Below, piece by piece: positions 1 to 5,671 of a stretch of DNA of 7,616 nt. The DNA lies in NCBI GenBank assembly GCA_023425615.1, contig JAFACJ010000268.1, forward strand, positions 1 to 7,616. Reading direction: 5' to 3'. The notes under the pieces were generated by a model. It was not told the origin of the DNA. It saw only the letters and a list, made by a program, of their open reading frames with translations, and did not search any database. The first letter of the stretch is position 1; each line of letters starts with the position of its first letter. This DNA is from Actinomycetes bacterium. Lineage in GTDB: Bacteria; Actinomycetota; Actinomycetes; Streptosporangiales; Streptosporangiaceae. A program made the translations under genes and the position numbers.

Positions 1-291
1 CGTCCCGCCCCACCCTGGCCGTCCCTCCGCATGAGAACCACGAGCGATCACCCCGGCGGCGGCCGTCGACACCCGGCTCCATGGACAGGGGACCTTCGCC
101 CTCACCGCCGGCGGCGAGCCCGGTCTGGAGACAAACGGTCCCACGCCGGGAGGAGGTCATGACCGGCGTATCGGTGACTTTACGATTCCAAGCAGGAGAC
201 GGAGCGGAGACCGCGCCGACATCTCCGCGGTGCAAACCGGGAAGAGCACCCGCCGCAGGGAGGATCGCCCCGTAACCCCCGGTTCACCGCG
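1..291. other. Left-edge stretch without a recognisable gene
   Basis: No protein family is recognisable here on either strand. The reading frames are short and look like chance openings in GC-rich DNA. The one point of note is a 38-codon plus-strand ORF behind a strong ribosome binding site, listed separately. VOC-like similarity of the pseudogene to the right stops at about position 292, so this stretch may be DNA brought next to it by the same or a later deletion. A minus-strand frame starting at 160 stays open to the window edge, but it has no Shine-Dalgarno site and no familiar sequence. Confidence 0.4.
159..275 (+). CDS. Doubtful small ORF with strong RBS, possible gene-start remnant
   Basis: This would encode 38 residues beginning MTGVSVTLRF. 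The case for it is the run GGGAGGAGG at 148-156 just before the ATG; the GGGAGG part gives a 5-base spacing. The protein is rich in Ala, Pro, Gly and Arg after residue 12, has no domain, signal peptide or membrane segment, and resembles nothing I know. One reading is that the ribosome binding site and first codons belong to a gene whose body was lost, since the neighbouring VOC gene is also deleted. Chance is equally possible. Confidence 0.2.
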   Translation: MTGVSVTLRFQAGDGAETAPTSPRCKPGRAPAAGRIAP

Positions 292-425
292 CAGCAGGAG
301 GACGACCTCGTCGATCCGGCGGGTGGCGGGGCCGGTGTCCTGTCCAGTCCGAAGGCGGTGGTGTAGGAGTGGTCGGCGGCCGTGATGTCGTCCACGCCGA
401 GGGTGACGGATGCGATGAATGTCAT
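292..425 (-). pseudogene. VOC (glyoxalase-fold) gene with internal deletion
   Basis: Reading from the ATG at 425, the frame encodes MTFIASVTLGVDDITAADHS and continues to AFGLD at 342. This is a typical first strand and helix of a VOC-superfamily protein. From 339 a different frame encodes DTGPATRRIDEVVLLL, which resembles the linker and the start of the second VOC repeat in two-domain members of this family. The sequence between (roughly 80-90 codons, from family knowledge) is missing. The junction near 340-341 shifts the frame, and similarity stops at about 292, so most of the second repeat is gone too. A second ATG at 431 overlaps the AraC stop (TGATG), which implies translational coupling when the gene was intact. 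The product must be inactive. It may once have been an AraC-controlled resistance or dioxygenase-type VOC protein, but the substrate is unknown. Confidence 0.75.
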
Positions 426-430
426 GGTCA

Positions 431-895
431 TCACGCTGGTTGCGGCTCTGTGACCAGTGTTTCTTGATTCCGGACCGGTCTCGTCACCTGTTTCGCCACG
501 CACGGCGGCATCCCGGCCGCGGCGCCCGCCACATGACGCCGGTAGGCGCTGGGCGGCATACCGAACAACTCGGTGAAGCGGGTGCTGAAGGTACCCAGCG
601 ACGAGCAGCCGACCGCGAAGCAGACCTCGGTGACGCTGAGGTCGCCACGGCGCAGCAGCGCCGCCGCGCGCTCGATGCGACGCGTCATCAGGTACGCGTA
701 CGGCGACTCGCCATAGGCCAGCTTGAACTGGCGGCTGAGATGCCCGGCCGACATGTGCGCGTCTCGGGCGAGCGCCTCGACGTTCAACGGCTGCGCGTAC
801 TCCCGGTCGATCCGGTCGCGAACGCGACGCAGCCGCGCGAGGTCGTTCAGCCGCTGTGCGGCGGCGCGGGCGGGCCCCCACGAGGGGTGACACAT
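431..895 (-). CDS. Small AraC-family transcriptional regulator
   Basis: This encodes a 154-residue DNA-binding protein that is almost only the AraC domain. The first helix-turn-helix lies at about residues 38-58 (NVEALARDAHMSAGHLSRQF) and the second at about 86-108 (LSVTEVCFAVGCSSLGTFST), followed by the family signature FTELFGMPPSAYRR. There is no separate ligand-binding domain. Cysteines at 92, 97 and 132 could sense something, but that is speculation. The start at 895 is preferred because AAAGGAG at 903-909 sits 7 bases upstream; a longer frame back to 988 has no such site and its extra residues do not look like the family. The stop overlaps the ATG at 431 of the following VOC gene, so the two were translated together. 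That partner is now a pseudogene. Regulators of this type are commonly found next to VOC genes and probably control them. Confidence 0.9.
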   Translation of the reverse strand: MCHPSWGPARAAAQRLNDLARLRRVRDRIDREYAQPLNVEALARDAHMSAGHLSRQFKLAYGESPYAYLMTRRIERAAALLRRGDLSVTEVCFAVGCSSLGTFSTRFTELFGMPPSAYRRHVAGAAAGMPPCVAKQVTRPVRNQETLVTEPQPA

Positions 896-902
896 GAGAG
901 GA

Positions 903-909
903 CTCCTTT
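903..909 (-). promoter_or_regulatory. Ribosome binding site that fixes the AraC start
   Basis: On the minus strand the sequence is AAAGGAG, 7 bases before the ATG at 895. It supports the 154-residue AraC start over the upstream ATG at 988. Confidence 0.75.
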
Positions 910-1011
910 CCTCGATGCCTGCGGACCGAATGGTCACTCGACGCAGGCGGCCGACGCCGCGGAGACCTCCCGCGACGTCGGCCGTCATGATCCGACCGAT
1001 GGCCGGACGGC

Positions 1012-1422
1012 TCAGCGGACTTCCTGGATGCGGACCATGTTGCCCGCCGGGTCGCGGAAGGCGCAGTCGCGGATGCCGTACGGCTGCTGGGTCGGCTCCT
1101 GGACGACCTCGGCGTCCCCTGCCTGCACCTTCTCGAAGGTGCCGTCGAGGTCCGGGGTCGCCAGCAGGATCCAGCCGTAGGTGCCCTTGGCCATCATCTC
1201 GGCGATCATGCGGCGCTCGTCCTCGGTGATCCCGGGGTCGGCGGCCGGCGGCGCCAGGAGGATGGACGTGCCGGGCTGGCCGACGGGACCGACCGTGATC
1301 CAGCGCATCTTGCCCTGCCCGACGTCGTTGCGTACCTCGAAGCCGAGAACGTCGCGGTAGAAGGCCAGCGACGCCTCCGGGTCATCGTGCGGGAGGAAGG
1401 TCGTGTGAATGGTGATGTCCAT
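1012..1422 (-). CDS. VOC family protein (glyoxalase/bleomycin-resistance fold)
   Basis: This encodes a 136-residue protein with two beta-alpha-beta-beta-beta modules. The first includes MDITIHTTFLPHDDPEASLA and FYRDVLGFEV; the second ends in RDPAGNMVRIQE, the usual VOC closing motif whose Glu is often a metal ligand. His6 on strand one is a second candidate ligand. The family covers glyoxalases, extradiol dioxygenases, epimerases and antibiotic-binding proteins, and the substrate cannot be told from sequence. The ATG at 1422 is preferred over the in-frame GTG at 1431: it lies at exactly the same offset (997 bases) from the repeated AraC tail as the ATG at 425 of the decayed VOC gene. No clear Shine-Dalgarno site precedes either, which suits a gene once coupled to an upstream AraC gene. 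It lies 116 bases upstream of the surviving AraC gene on the same strand and may be co-transcribed with it. Confidence 0.9.
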   Translation of the reverse strand: MDITIHTTFLPHDDPEASLAFYRDVLGFEVRNDVGQGKMRWITVGPVGQPGTSILLAPPAADPGITEDERRMIAEMMAKGTYGWILLATPDLDGTFEKVQAGDAEVVQEPTQQPYGIRDCAFRDPAGNMVRIQEVR

Positions 1423-1430
1423 GACGACCA

Positions 1431-1490
1431 CGCTAGTTGCAGCCCCGTGACCTGCGCTTCTTGATTCCTGATCGATCCGGCCGTCCGTTC
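1431..1490 (-). pseudogene. Relic of the 3' end of a second AraC gene
   Basis: The minus strand, in frame, encodes SIRNQEAQVTGLQLA, which lines up with PVRNQETLVTEPQPA at the C-terminus of the intact AraC protein. Bases 1431-1469 and 434-472 match at 31 of 39 positions. Weaker codon-aligned similarity, mostly transitions, reaches about 1490. The stop codon has become TGG (1428-1430), and the distance to the VOC ATG is identical in both copies. The rest of this AraC gene is absent: the sequence to the left on the minus strand runs straight into the divergent SnoaL-like gene's promoter region. The intact VOC gene has thus lost its adjacent regulator and perhaps its original promoter. The alternative is partial duplication of only the tail. 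Confidence 0.65.
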
Positions 1491-1514
1491 CCCGGCGCGG
1501 TCCGGCCGGGTGCC

Positions 1515-1527
1515 TTTACGCTGTAAA
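1515..1527. promoter_or_regulatory. Inverted repeat upstream of the SnoaL-like gene
   Basis: This is a perfect 5+3+5 dyad, TTTAC-GCT-GTAAA, AT-rich against a GC-rich background and 27 bases before the ATG at 1554. It could be an operator. Its left arm also fits a weak -35 (TTTACG, 1515-1520) with CATAAG at 1539-1544 as a -10, spacing 18; that -10 would overlap the ribosome binding site, so the promoter reading is uncertain. It lies between divergent VOC and SnoaL-like genes and could act on either. Confidence 0.35.
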
Positions 1528-1553
1528 TCATCAGCGGACATAAGGGGAACGGC

Positions 1554-1979
1554 ATGGAGATCTGGGAACTGGTGGCCCGTGAGCGGATACGGGACACGAC
1601 GGCCGCCTACACCCACAACGGCGACCGCGGCAGGATCGCCGAGATGGTGGCGACCTTCCACGAGGACGGTGTCCTCGACATCGTCGGCCAGGAGCCGCTT
1701 CGCGGACGGGAGGCGATCATCTCGTTTCTGTCCGGGACCACCGAACGCGGCTCAAGCGCCGGATTCGTCCGGCATTTCGTTACCAACCTCCGCTTCGACG
1801 AGCTCACCCCGGAGCTCGCCCGTACCTCCTCCTACTTCCTGGTGATGACGGCGGACGGCCCCGACCACTGGGGCCGCTACCGTGACGAGCTGGTGCCCTC
1901 CGGCGACCGGTGGCTGTTCGCGCGGCGCACCGTCCGGGTCGACGCCACCCTCGACACCAGCGTCTTCCAGGATCAGTAG
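1554..1979 (+). CDS. SnoaL-like / NTF2-fold protein
   Basis: This encodes a 141-residue protein of the alpha+beta cone (NTF2-like) fold. The N-terminal helices carry RDTTAAYTHNGDRGRIAEM, followed by FHEDGVLDI (36-43), GREAIISFLS (51-60), a strand beginning FVRHFVTNLRF (71-81) and the closing pattern GRYRDELVPSGDRWLFARR (107-125). These are hallmarks of SnoaL-type domains, which act as small cyclases, isomerases, hydrolases or ligand binders. A conserved His-Asp pair cannot be assigned to a particular reaction. The start is supported by AAGGGGA at 1542-1548, with the ATG following 5 bases later. The gene is divergent from the VOC gene and convergent with the thioesterase, so it is probably a single-gene transcript. 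The length is normal for the family. Confidence 0.88.
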   Translation: MEIWELVARERIRDTTAAYTHNGDRGRIAEMVATFHEDGVLDIVGQEPLRGREAIISFLSGTTERGSSAGFVRHFVTNLRFDELTPELARTSSYFLVMTADGPDHWGRYRDELVPSGDRWLFARRTVRVDATLDTSVFQDQ

Positions 1980-2012
1980 CCCCAGCCCGCGCGCCGGCCG
2001 GAGGGCTCGGGG
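1980..2012. terminator. Hairpin between convergent genes
   Basis: CCCCAGCCC at 1980-1988 pairs with GGGCTcGGGG at 2003-2012, with one bulged C at 2008 and a 14-base GC-rich loop. It begins right after the SnoaL-like stop and ends just before the thioesterase stop, so it could terminate both transcripts. There is no clear T-tract, as is usual in high-GC actinomycetes. Confidence 0.5.
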
Positions 2013-2013
2013 A

Positions 2014-2589
2014 TCAGCCGCGCAGGATGAGGCAGGTCGTGCTGGCGGTGGCCAGGAGTTTTCCGTCGGCGCCGCGGATGTCGGCCTCCGCGAAGACCAC
2101 TTTCCTGCCCGGCTTGGTGACCCAGCCGTGGACGAGCAGTCGGTCGCCGGCCCGGACCGCGCGCAGGAAGCTCACCTTGATCTCCACCGACGTGTAGCCC
2201 ACTCCGGCGGGGAGCGTGGTGTGCACGGCGGAGGCGGCGGCGGAGTCCAGCAGGGTGCAGAGGAATCCGCCGTGCGTGTTGCCGATCGGATTGTCGAAGG
2301 AGGGGTCGGCGACACTTTCGAACACCACGTCGCCGGGTTCGATGCGGACCGCCTCGATGCCGGCGAGGCGGGCGATCGGGGAGGCGGGCAGCCGGTCCTC
2401 CTTCATCGCCGTGAGGAGTTCGAGGCCGGACATCGCGACGGCCTCGGCCTGGGCGTGCCGTTCGAGTTCGTGCCAGGTGATCGTGCGGCTGCGCTCGGCG
2501 CCCCGGGCGCCGTTCGGCTCACCGGAGCCGGTGCCGCCCGGCCGGTGCTCCGTTCGGGTGTCGACGGTGCGGTGCGTCTCTTCGGACAT
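2014..2589 (-). CDS. PaaI family hotdog-fold thioesterase
   Basis: This encodes 191 residues. After a polar, probably disordered N-terminus (about 1-34), the PaaI-type layout follows: GLELLTAMKEDRLPASPIAR (55-74), the central hotdog motif NPIGNTHGGFLCTLLDSAAA (100-119), and the strands TSVEIKVSFLRAVRAGD and GRKVVFAEADI. Asn100, Gly103, His106-Gly-Gly and Asp115 match the conserved positions; by family analogy the Asp is the catalytic acid/base that hydrolyses acyl-CoA thioesters, often aromatic ones. The acyl substrate is not predictable. Activity would be cytosolic, as there is no signal peptide. The start at 2589 has only a weak GAGG about 10 bases upstream; a shorter start is possible, but similarity begins by about residue 35. 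It is divergent from a TetR gene, with a palindromic operator over its promoter, so repression by that regulator and induction by an acyl-CoA-like ligand is a reasonable inference. Confidence 0.9.
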   Translation of the reverse strand: MSEETHRTVDTRTEHRPGGTGSGEPNGARGAERSRTITWHELERHAQAEAVAMSGLELLTAMKEDRLPASPIARLAGIEAVRIEPGDVVFESVADPSFDNPIGNTHGGFLCTLLDSAAASAVHTTLPAGVGYTSVEIKVSFLRAVRAGDRLLVHGWVTKPGRKVVFAEADIRGADGKLLATASTTCLILRG

Positions 2590-2630
2590 GTCGGATCGAC
2601 CTCGCTTCTGGGGACTCGCTGACGGCTTTG

Positions 2631-2659
2631 ACTGTAACGATGTTCCGTAACGTTGTCAC
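2631..2659 (-). promoter_or_regulatory. Promoter of the thioesterase gene
   Basis: On the minus strand GTGACA (2654-2659) and TACAGT (2631-2636) form a -35/-10 pair with the ideal 17-base spacing. Transcription would start near 2624 and give a leader of about 35 bases before the ATG at 2589. Both boxes overlap the palindrome listed next. Confidence 0.55.
2634..2659. promoter_or_regulatory. Probable TetR operator in the divergent intergenic region
   Basis: This is a 26-bp imperfect palindrome beginning GTAACGATGTTCC and ending with GTAACGTTGTCAC, centred between 2646 and 2647; 18 of 26 positions agree with the reverse complement. It is AT-richer than its surroundings. It lies between the divergent thioesterase and TetR genes and covers the thioesterase promoter. 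That arrangement is standard for a TetR protein that represses itself and its neighbour. Confidence 0.6.
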
Positions 2660-2703
2660 GATATTTGGAGGGAGAAGTCGCGCCGCCCGGCATAATGAGC
2701 GTC

Positions 2704-3321
2704 ATGCCCCGGCCGAAGCGGCGCACCGCCGAACTACGCGACCATGTCCTCTCGGCCGCGGTCGAGCTGCTGGTCAAGGACGGGGTCTCCGGCTTCACCG
2801 CCCGCAGCGTCGCCCGCGCCGCGGGCACCTCGACACCGGCGATCTACGAGCTCTTCGGCGACAAGAGCGGCCTGGTCAGGGCGGTGTTCTTCACCGGCTA
2901 CCGGCTGCTGCGCCAGCGCATGGAGACGCTGGTCGGCACCGACGACCCGCGCGCCGACCTGATCGAGCTGATCGCCGTCCACCGTGCCTTCGTGCGGGAC
3001 AACCCCATCCTGGCCGAGGTGATGTTCTCCCGCCCCTTCAGCGACTTCGACCCCGAACAGGCCGAACTCGAGGCCGGCGCCTCCGTCCGGAACCTCATCG
3101 TCGGCCACGTCCAGCGCTGCATCGACGCCGGACTGCTCCAGGGCGACGTCATCGACGTGGCCCATGTCCTGACCGCCTTCACCCAAGGGCTGGCCGCCGC
3201 CGAGACCGCCCGCCGCCTGGGCACCAGCCCCGCGTCCGTCGACCGCCGCTGGGAACTCGGCATCCGAGCCATCCTCGACGGCCTTGCCGCACCACACGAG
3301 CCGCACGACGACAAGGCTTGA
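2704..3321 (+). CDS. TetR family regulator with WHG-type C-terminal domain
   Basis: This encodes 205 residues. The N-terminal TetR DNA-binding domain is clear: LRDHVLSAAVELLVKDGVSG (11-30), the helix-turn-helix FTARSVARAAGTSTPAIYELF (31-51) and GDKSGLVRAVF. The ligand domain contains AVHRAFVRDNPILAEVMFSR (91-110), which resembles the TetR_C WHG family. The start is ambiguous. The ATG at 2704 (MPRPKRRT) best matches relatives and the ATG at 2695 is in frame; TTG at 2653 would lie inside the operator and is unlikely. GGAGGGAG at 2667-2674 is too far from either ATG to be a normal ribosome binding site. CATAAT at 2691-2696 is placed so that a transcript could begin at the 2704 ATG itself, a leaderless start. 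The protein probably represses the divergent thioesterase and itself. Confidence 0.92.
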   Translation: MPRPKRRTAELRDHVLSAAVELLVKDGVSGFTARSVARAAGTSTPAIYELFGDKSGLVRAVFFTGYRLLRQRMETLVGTDDPRADLIELIAVHRAFVRDNPILAEVMFSRPFSDFDPEQAELEAGASVRNLIVGHVQRCIDAGLLQGDVIDVAHVLTAFTQGLAAAETARRLGTSPASVDRRWELGIRAILDGLAAPHEPHDDKA

Positions 3322-3530
3322 GCGGCGACGATCGGGCGTCCAGGGGGTAGGGGCGCCTCGCCGGGTCGGGACCGTGGTCCCTGTGCGGGGGGTCGTGCCG
3401 CCCGTCAGCATGCCGGGATGCCGATGGCCTTCCGCACCTCTCATGCCGTGTCGTTCGACAGGGCGATCCCCGGCGCACGGGGGAAGGTCGTCTCCTGCGG
3501 GCGGGAAAACGACGGCTACGGGAGGCGCGG

Positions 3531-4328
3531 GTGAGCGCGCGCCGGTGGGAACGGGTGATCCTGCACATCGTGCTCGGCGGTGTGCTCCTGTGCGCGACCG
3601 CGGAGGCGTGCTCCGGAGTGGTCCAGCCGCCCGAGGGCGATCCCGGCACCGTCCGGTGGAACTACGGTTTCGAACTGCCCGCGGCCATGCTCGTCGCTCC
3701 TGTCTGCGCCACCGCGGGCTGGCTGCTGTGCCTGCGCTGGAAGGCACCGACGATCGGCGGCATCTTCACCGGCCTCTCCTTGGTCTTCGCCCTCATCGCT
3801 CTGGCGGGCCTCGGGTTCCGCGTCAACCCCGGTGGCCTGTTCGCTTCGCTCGTAGCGGCCCCCGGCGCCGTCGGCCTCCTGGCGGTGCTCCTCGTACTGC
3901 TCCCCGACGGCCGCCCTCCCAAGGGCAAGCTCGGCTTCGCCGCGGCGGCCGCGCTCGTCCCCACGGCCGCGGGCTGGATCGTCAACGCGTGGCTCTGGCT
4001 CTCCTTCGCCCTCCTCGGCGACGACCAGGACCTGGACTCCCCCATCCGCGTCACCCTGCTGCTCACCTCTTGCAGCCTGCTCCTGTCCAGCCTTCTGCTG
4101 GCCTTCCGAGCCATCTCCCGAGGCGGGCGCCGCCGTCTCCTGTACGCCGCCGTGCCCGGTATCCCCACCTCCGTGCTCACCGCCGTCTTCCAGACGTCAG
4201 AGCGCCTCGCCTTGGCCGCTTCCATCGCGGTCTTGATGTCCCTCTTCGCCGTCCTGCTCCTCGCCTCACCGCCCCAGGACGGCGAGCGGCCTCCGGCTCC
4301 GCAGCCTGACCGCGAAGCCGAGGCTTGA
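3531..4328 (+). CDS. Polytopic membrane protein of unknown function
   Basis: This encodes 265 residues that I do not recognise as a named family. About eight hydrophobic segments are visible, near residues 9-26, 51-70, 75-96, 103-124, 134-161, 172-193, 202-220 and 226-246. A short polar region with Cys27 and Pro/Glu/Asp residues (27-48) lies between the first two. Two positively charged loops (128-133, RPPKGK; 194-202, ISRGGRRR) suggest cytoplasmic faces. The tail after residue 247 is Pro/Glu-rich and soluble. The GTG start is chosen because GGAGG at 3521-3525 lies 5 bases upstream. No transporter, kinase or protease motif was found. It is downstream of the TetR gene after a 209-base gap and ends 9 bases from the convergent TIR gene. 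It may be independent of both. Confidence 0.75.
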   Translation: MSARRWERVILHIVLGGVLLCATAEACSGVVQPPEGDPGTVRWNYGFELPAAMLVAPVCATAGWLLCLRWKAPTIGGIFTGLSLVFALIALAGLGFRVNPGGLFASLVAAPGAVGLLAVLLVLLPDGRPPKGKLGFAAAAALVPTAAGWIVNAWLWLSFALLGDDQDLDSPIRVTLLLTSCSLLLSSLLLAFRAISRGGRRRLLYAAVPGIPTSVLTAVFQTSERLALAASIAVLMSLFAVLLLASPPQDGERPPAPQPDREAEA

Positions 4329-4337
4329 ACGTCCTCC

Positions 4338-5549
4338 CTACATGACCGAGCCCAGTTTGCGAATGAAGATCTCTGCGATCTCGGCTGCTCCGAGCGCGCT
4401 GGGGAGATAGGCCACGGTGTGCGGCAGTCCCGGGACGACGGAATCGTCGAACCGGATCGGCAGGATGTACTCCGCGTCCCGCGATGCGAGGGCACGGGCC
4501 TGAGCGGCGCTGCGTTCGTGTACGGCCCACATGTTCTCGCGGTACTGGCTTGAGGCGAGGATGATGCAGTAGCGCGCCTTCTCCGTATAGATCTCCGACA
4601 AAGTCGTATAGAGGTTCTTTCCCCATAGGCGCGGTCGCTCATCATCGTCGTAGAAGACGCGGACGCCCCGCATCCTCAGCAGCGTCGCGAGTTCCTCGGC
4701 GAAATCACGCTGCGCCCCTGAGAAGGAAAGCGCGACATCGTACTCATAGAGAGAACTCGGCCTTCGCCTGCCGGACTTCTCTCTCCAGGCCAGGCATCTG
4801 TCAACCGCCGCATCGACGGACTGTGCGAGCGATACGCCCTCGAGATCGGTATCGACGCGATAGTAGTGGTCGAGACGCGATCGCAGCTCCGAGGGGAATT
4901 CGTGCTTCGCGCGATCGAGGACCGGCTGCGACACGAGGAGCGCGAACGCGATATCCGGAAGGCCGAGCCTTGTTTCGAGAATGAGCAGCGACGCCTGATG
5001 GGGGTCGTACGTGTCGGCGAGCGGATCGATGAAGATCGCATCGACGGCGGTGCCCGTCCGCATCCTGCGCATGACCTCGAACGAATACTCCGCGGACTGA
5101 GCACGCTCGACCACGGTGGCACGGGGATGCCGTTCCAGTAGCCGCTCCACCTCCTCGACCGCGGGAGACCGGCCGATCAGCAGCACGCCCAGTGGCATCA
5201 CGGCGCCTTCCCCCGCCCTTCCCCGGAAGGCCGGCAGCGCGAGCGCATCGGCTTCAGCGAGCCCACCGGCGTCACCTCTCGCTCGCTCCTCCCGCAAACC
5301 GGCGACCAGCCGTGCCCGCGCGGCCCGCCACGGACCGGGGTCCCTGCCGCAGGCCCGCACGAACCGCTCCAGCGTCCCGATCCGGGGGATCTCCGTGGTG
5401 CCGTTCACCAGGGCGTGCACCGTCGCCTGACCGAGTCCGGCATCAGCGGCGAACCGCTGCATGCCACGCGGGTCTTCATCGAACAGCGCCGCCAGCTGCT
5501 CCGCCAGATCGCGACTGGTCCGAATCAGCGAAGGATCGATCTGAACCAT
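4338..5549 (-). CDS. HTH / receiver-like / TIR domain protein
   Basis: This encodes 403 residues in three parts. Residues 12-82 are an XRE-like helix-turn-helix of actinobacterial type (QRFAADAGLGQATVHALVNG, then LERFVRACGRDPGPW). Residues 118-255 form an alternating beta/alpha domain (GVLLIG, VDAIFIDP, FALLVS, HYYRVD) shaped like a response-regulator receiver but without the acidic pair after strand one. Residues 268-401 are a TIR domain starting YEYDVALSFSGAQRDFAEEL, with RGVRVFYDDD and the WxxxE motif at Trp341-Glu345. In bacterial TIR enzymes the equivalent Glu is catalytic for NAD+ cleavage. The ATG at 5549 has GGAGGG about 7 bases upstream; the frame continues to 5675 without support. 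Base composition is uneven: hand counts give 47% GC at 4561-4620 and 82% at 5281-5340. A DNA-binding or sensing immune-type NADase, possibly anti-phage, is an inference; no known defence partner is adjacent. Confidence 0.88.
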   Translation of the reverse strand: MVQIDPSLIRTSRDLAEQLAALFDEDPRGMQRFAADAGLGQATVHALVNGTTEIPRIGTLERFVRACGRDPGPWRAARARLVAGLREERARGDAGGLAEADALALPAFRGRAGEGAVMPLGVLLIGRSPAVEEVERLLERHPRATVVERAQSAEYSFEVMRRMRTGTAVDAIFIDPLADTYDPHQASLLILETRLGLPDIAFALLVSQPVLDRAKHEFPSELRSRLDHYYRVDTDLEGVSLAQSVDAAVDRCLAWREKSGRRRPSSLYEYDVALSFSGAQRDFAEELATLLRMRGVRVFYDDDERPRLWGKNLYTTLSEIYTEKARYCIILASSQYRENMWAVHERSAAQARALASRDAEYILPIRFDDSVVPGLPHTVAYLPSALGAAEIAEIFIRKLGSVM

Positions 5550-5671
5550 CCCGGCACCCTCCGCCGTTCGGATTCGTTCGGAATACCATCCAACACCACC
5601 TCCCCCGACCAGGTCACTCGAACAGGATCTACCGTTATCCCTGAACCATCTCGAAACCGAACATTCAGCGC

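Noticed and set aside
1..160. Minus-strand frame open from an ATG at 160 to the window edge
   Set aside because: It has no ribosome binding site, no recognisable sequence and is too short to judge without the flank.
431..988. Longer AraC start at 988
   Set aside because: The extra 31 residues lack a ribosome binding site and family-like sequence; the ATG at 895 has AAAGGAG at ideal spacing.
1012..1431. GTG at 1431 as the VOC start
   Set aside because: It lies within the AraC tail relic; the ATG at 1422 aligns exactly with the start of the other VOC copy.
3368..3381. GGGACCGTGGTCCC hairpin downstream of the TetR gene as a terminator
   Set aside because: The stem is only 5 bp with a 4-base loop, begins 47 bases after the stop and has no T-tract; chance is likely in this composition.
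2734..3747. Long minus-strand frame opposite the TetR gene
   Set aside because: It is a mirror frame of the TetR gene and the following gap with no domain; TetR homology on the plus strand is clear.
3284..4309. Long plus-strand frame overlapping the TetR and membrane protein genes
   Set aside because: It is Arg/Pro-rich frame-shifted sequence typical of shadows in GC-rich DNA, and it conflicts with two well-supported genes.
5541..5650. CRISPR or attachment-site repeat around CTGAACCATC
   Set aside because: There are only two 10-bp copies with no further units, no integrase and no tRNA.
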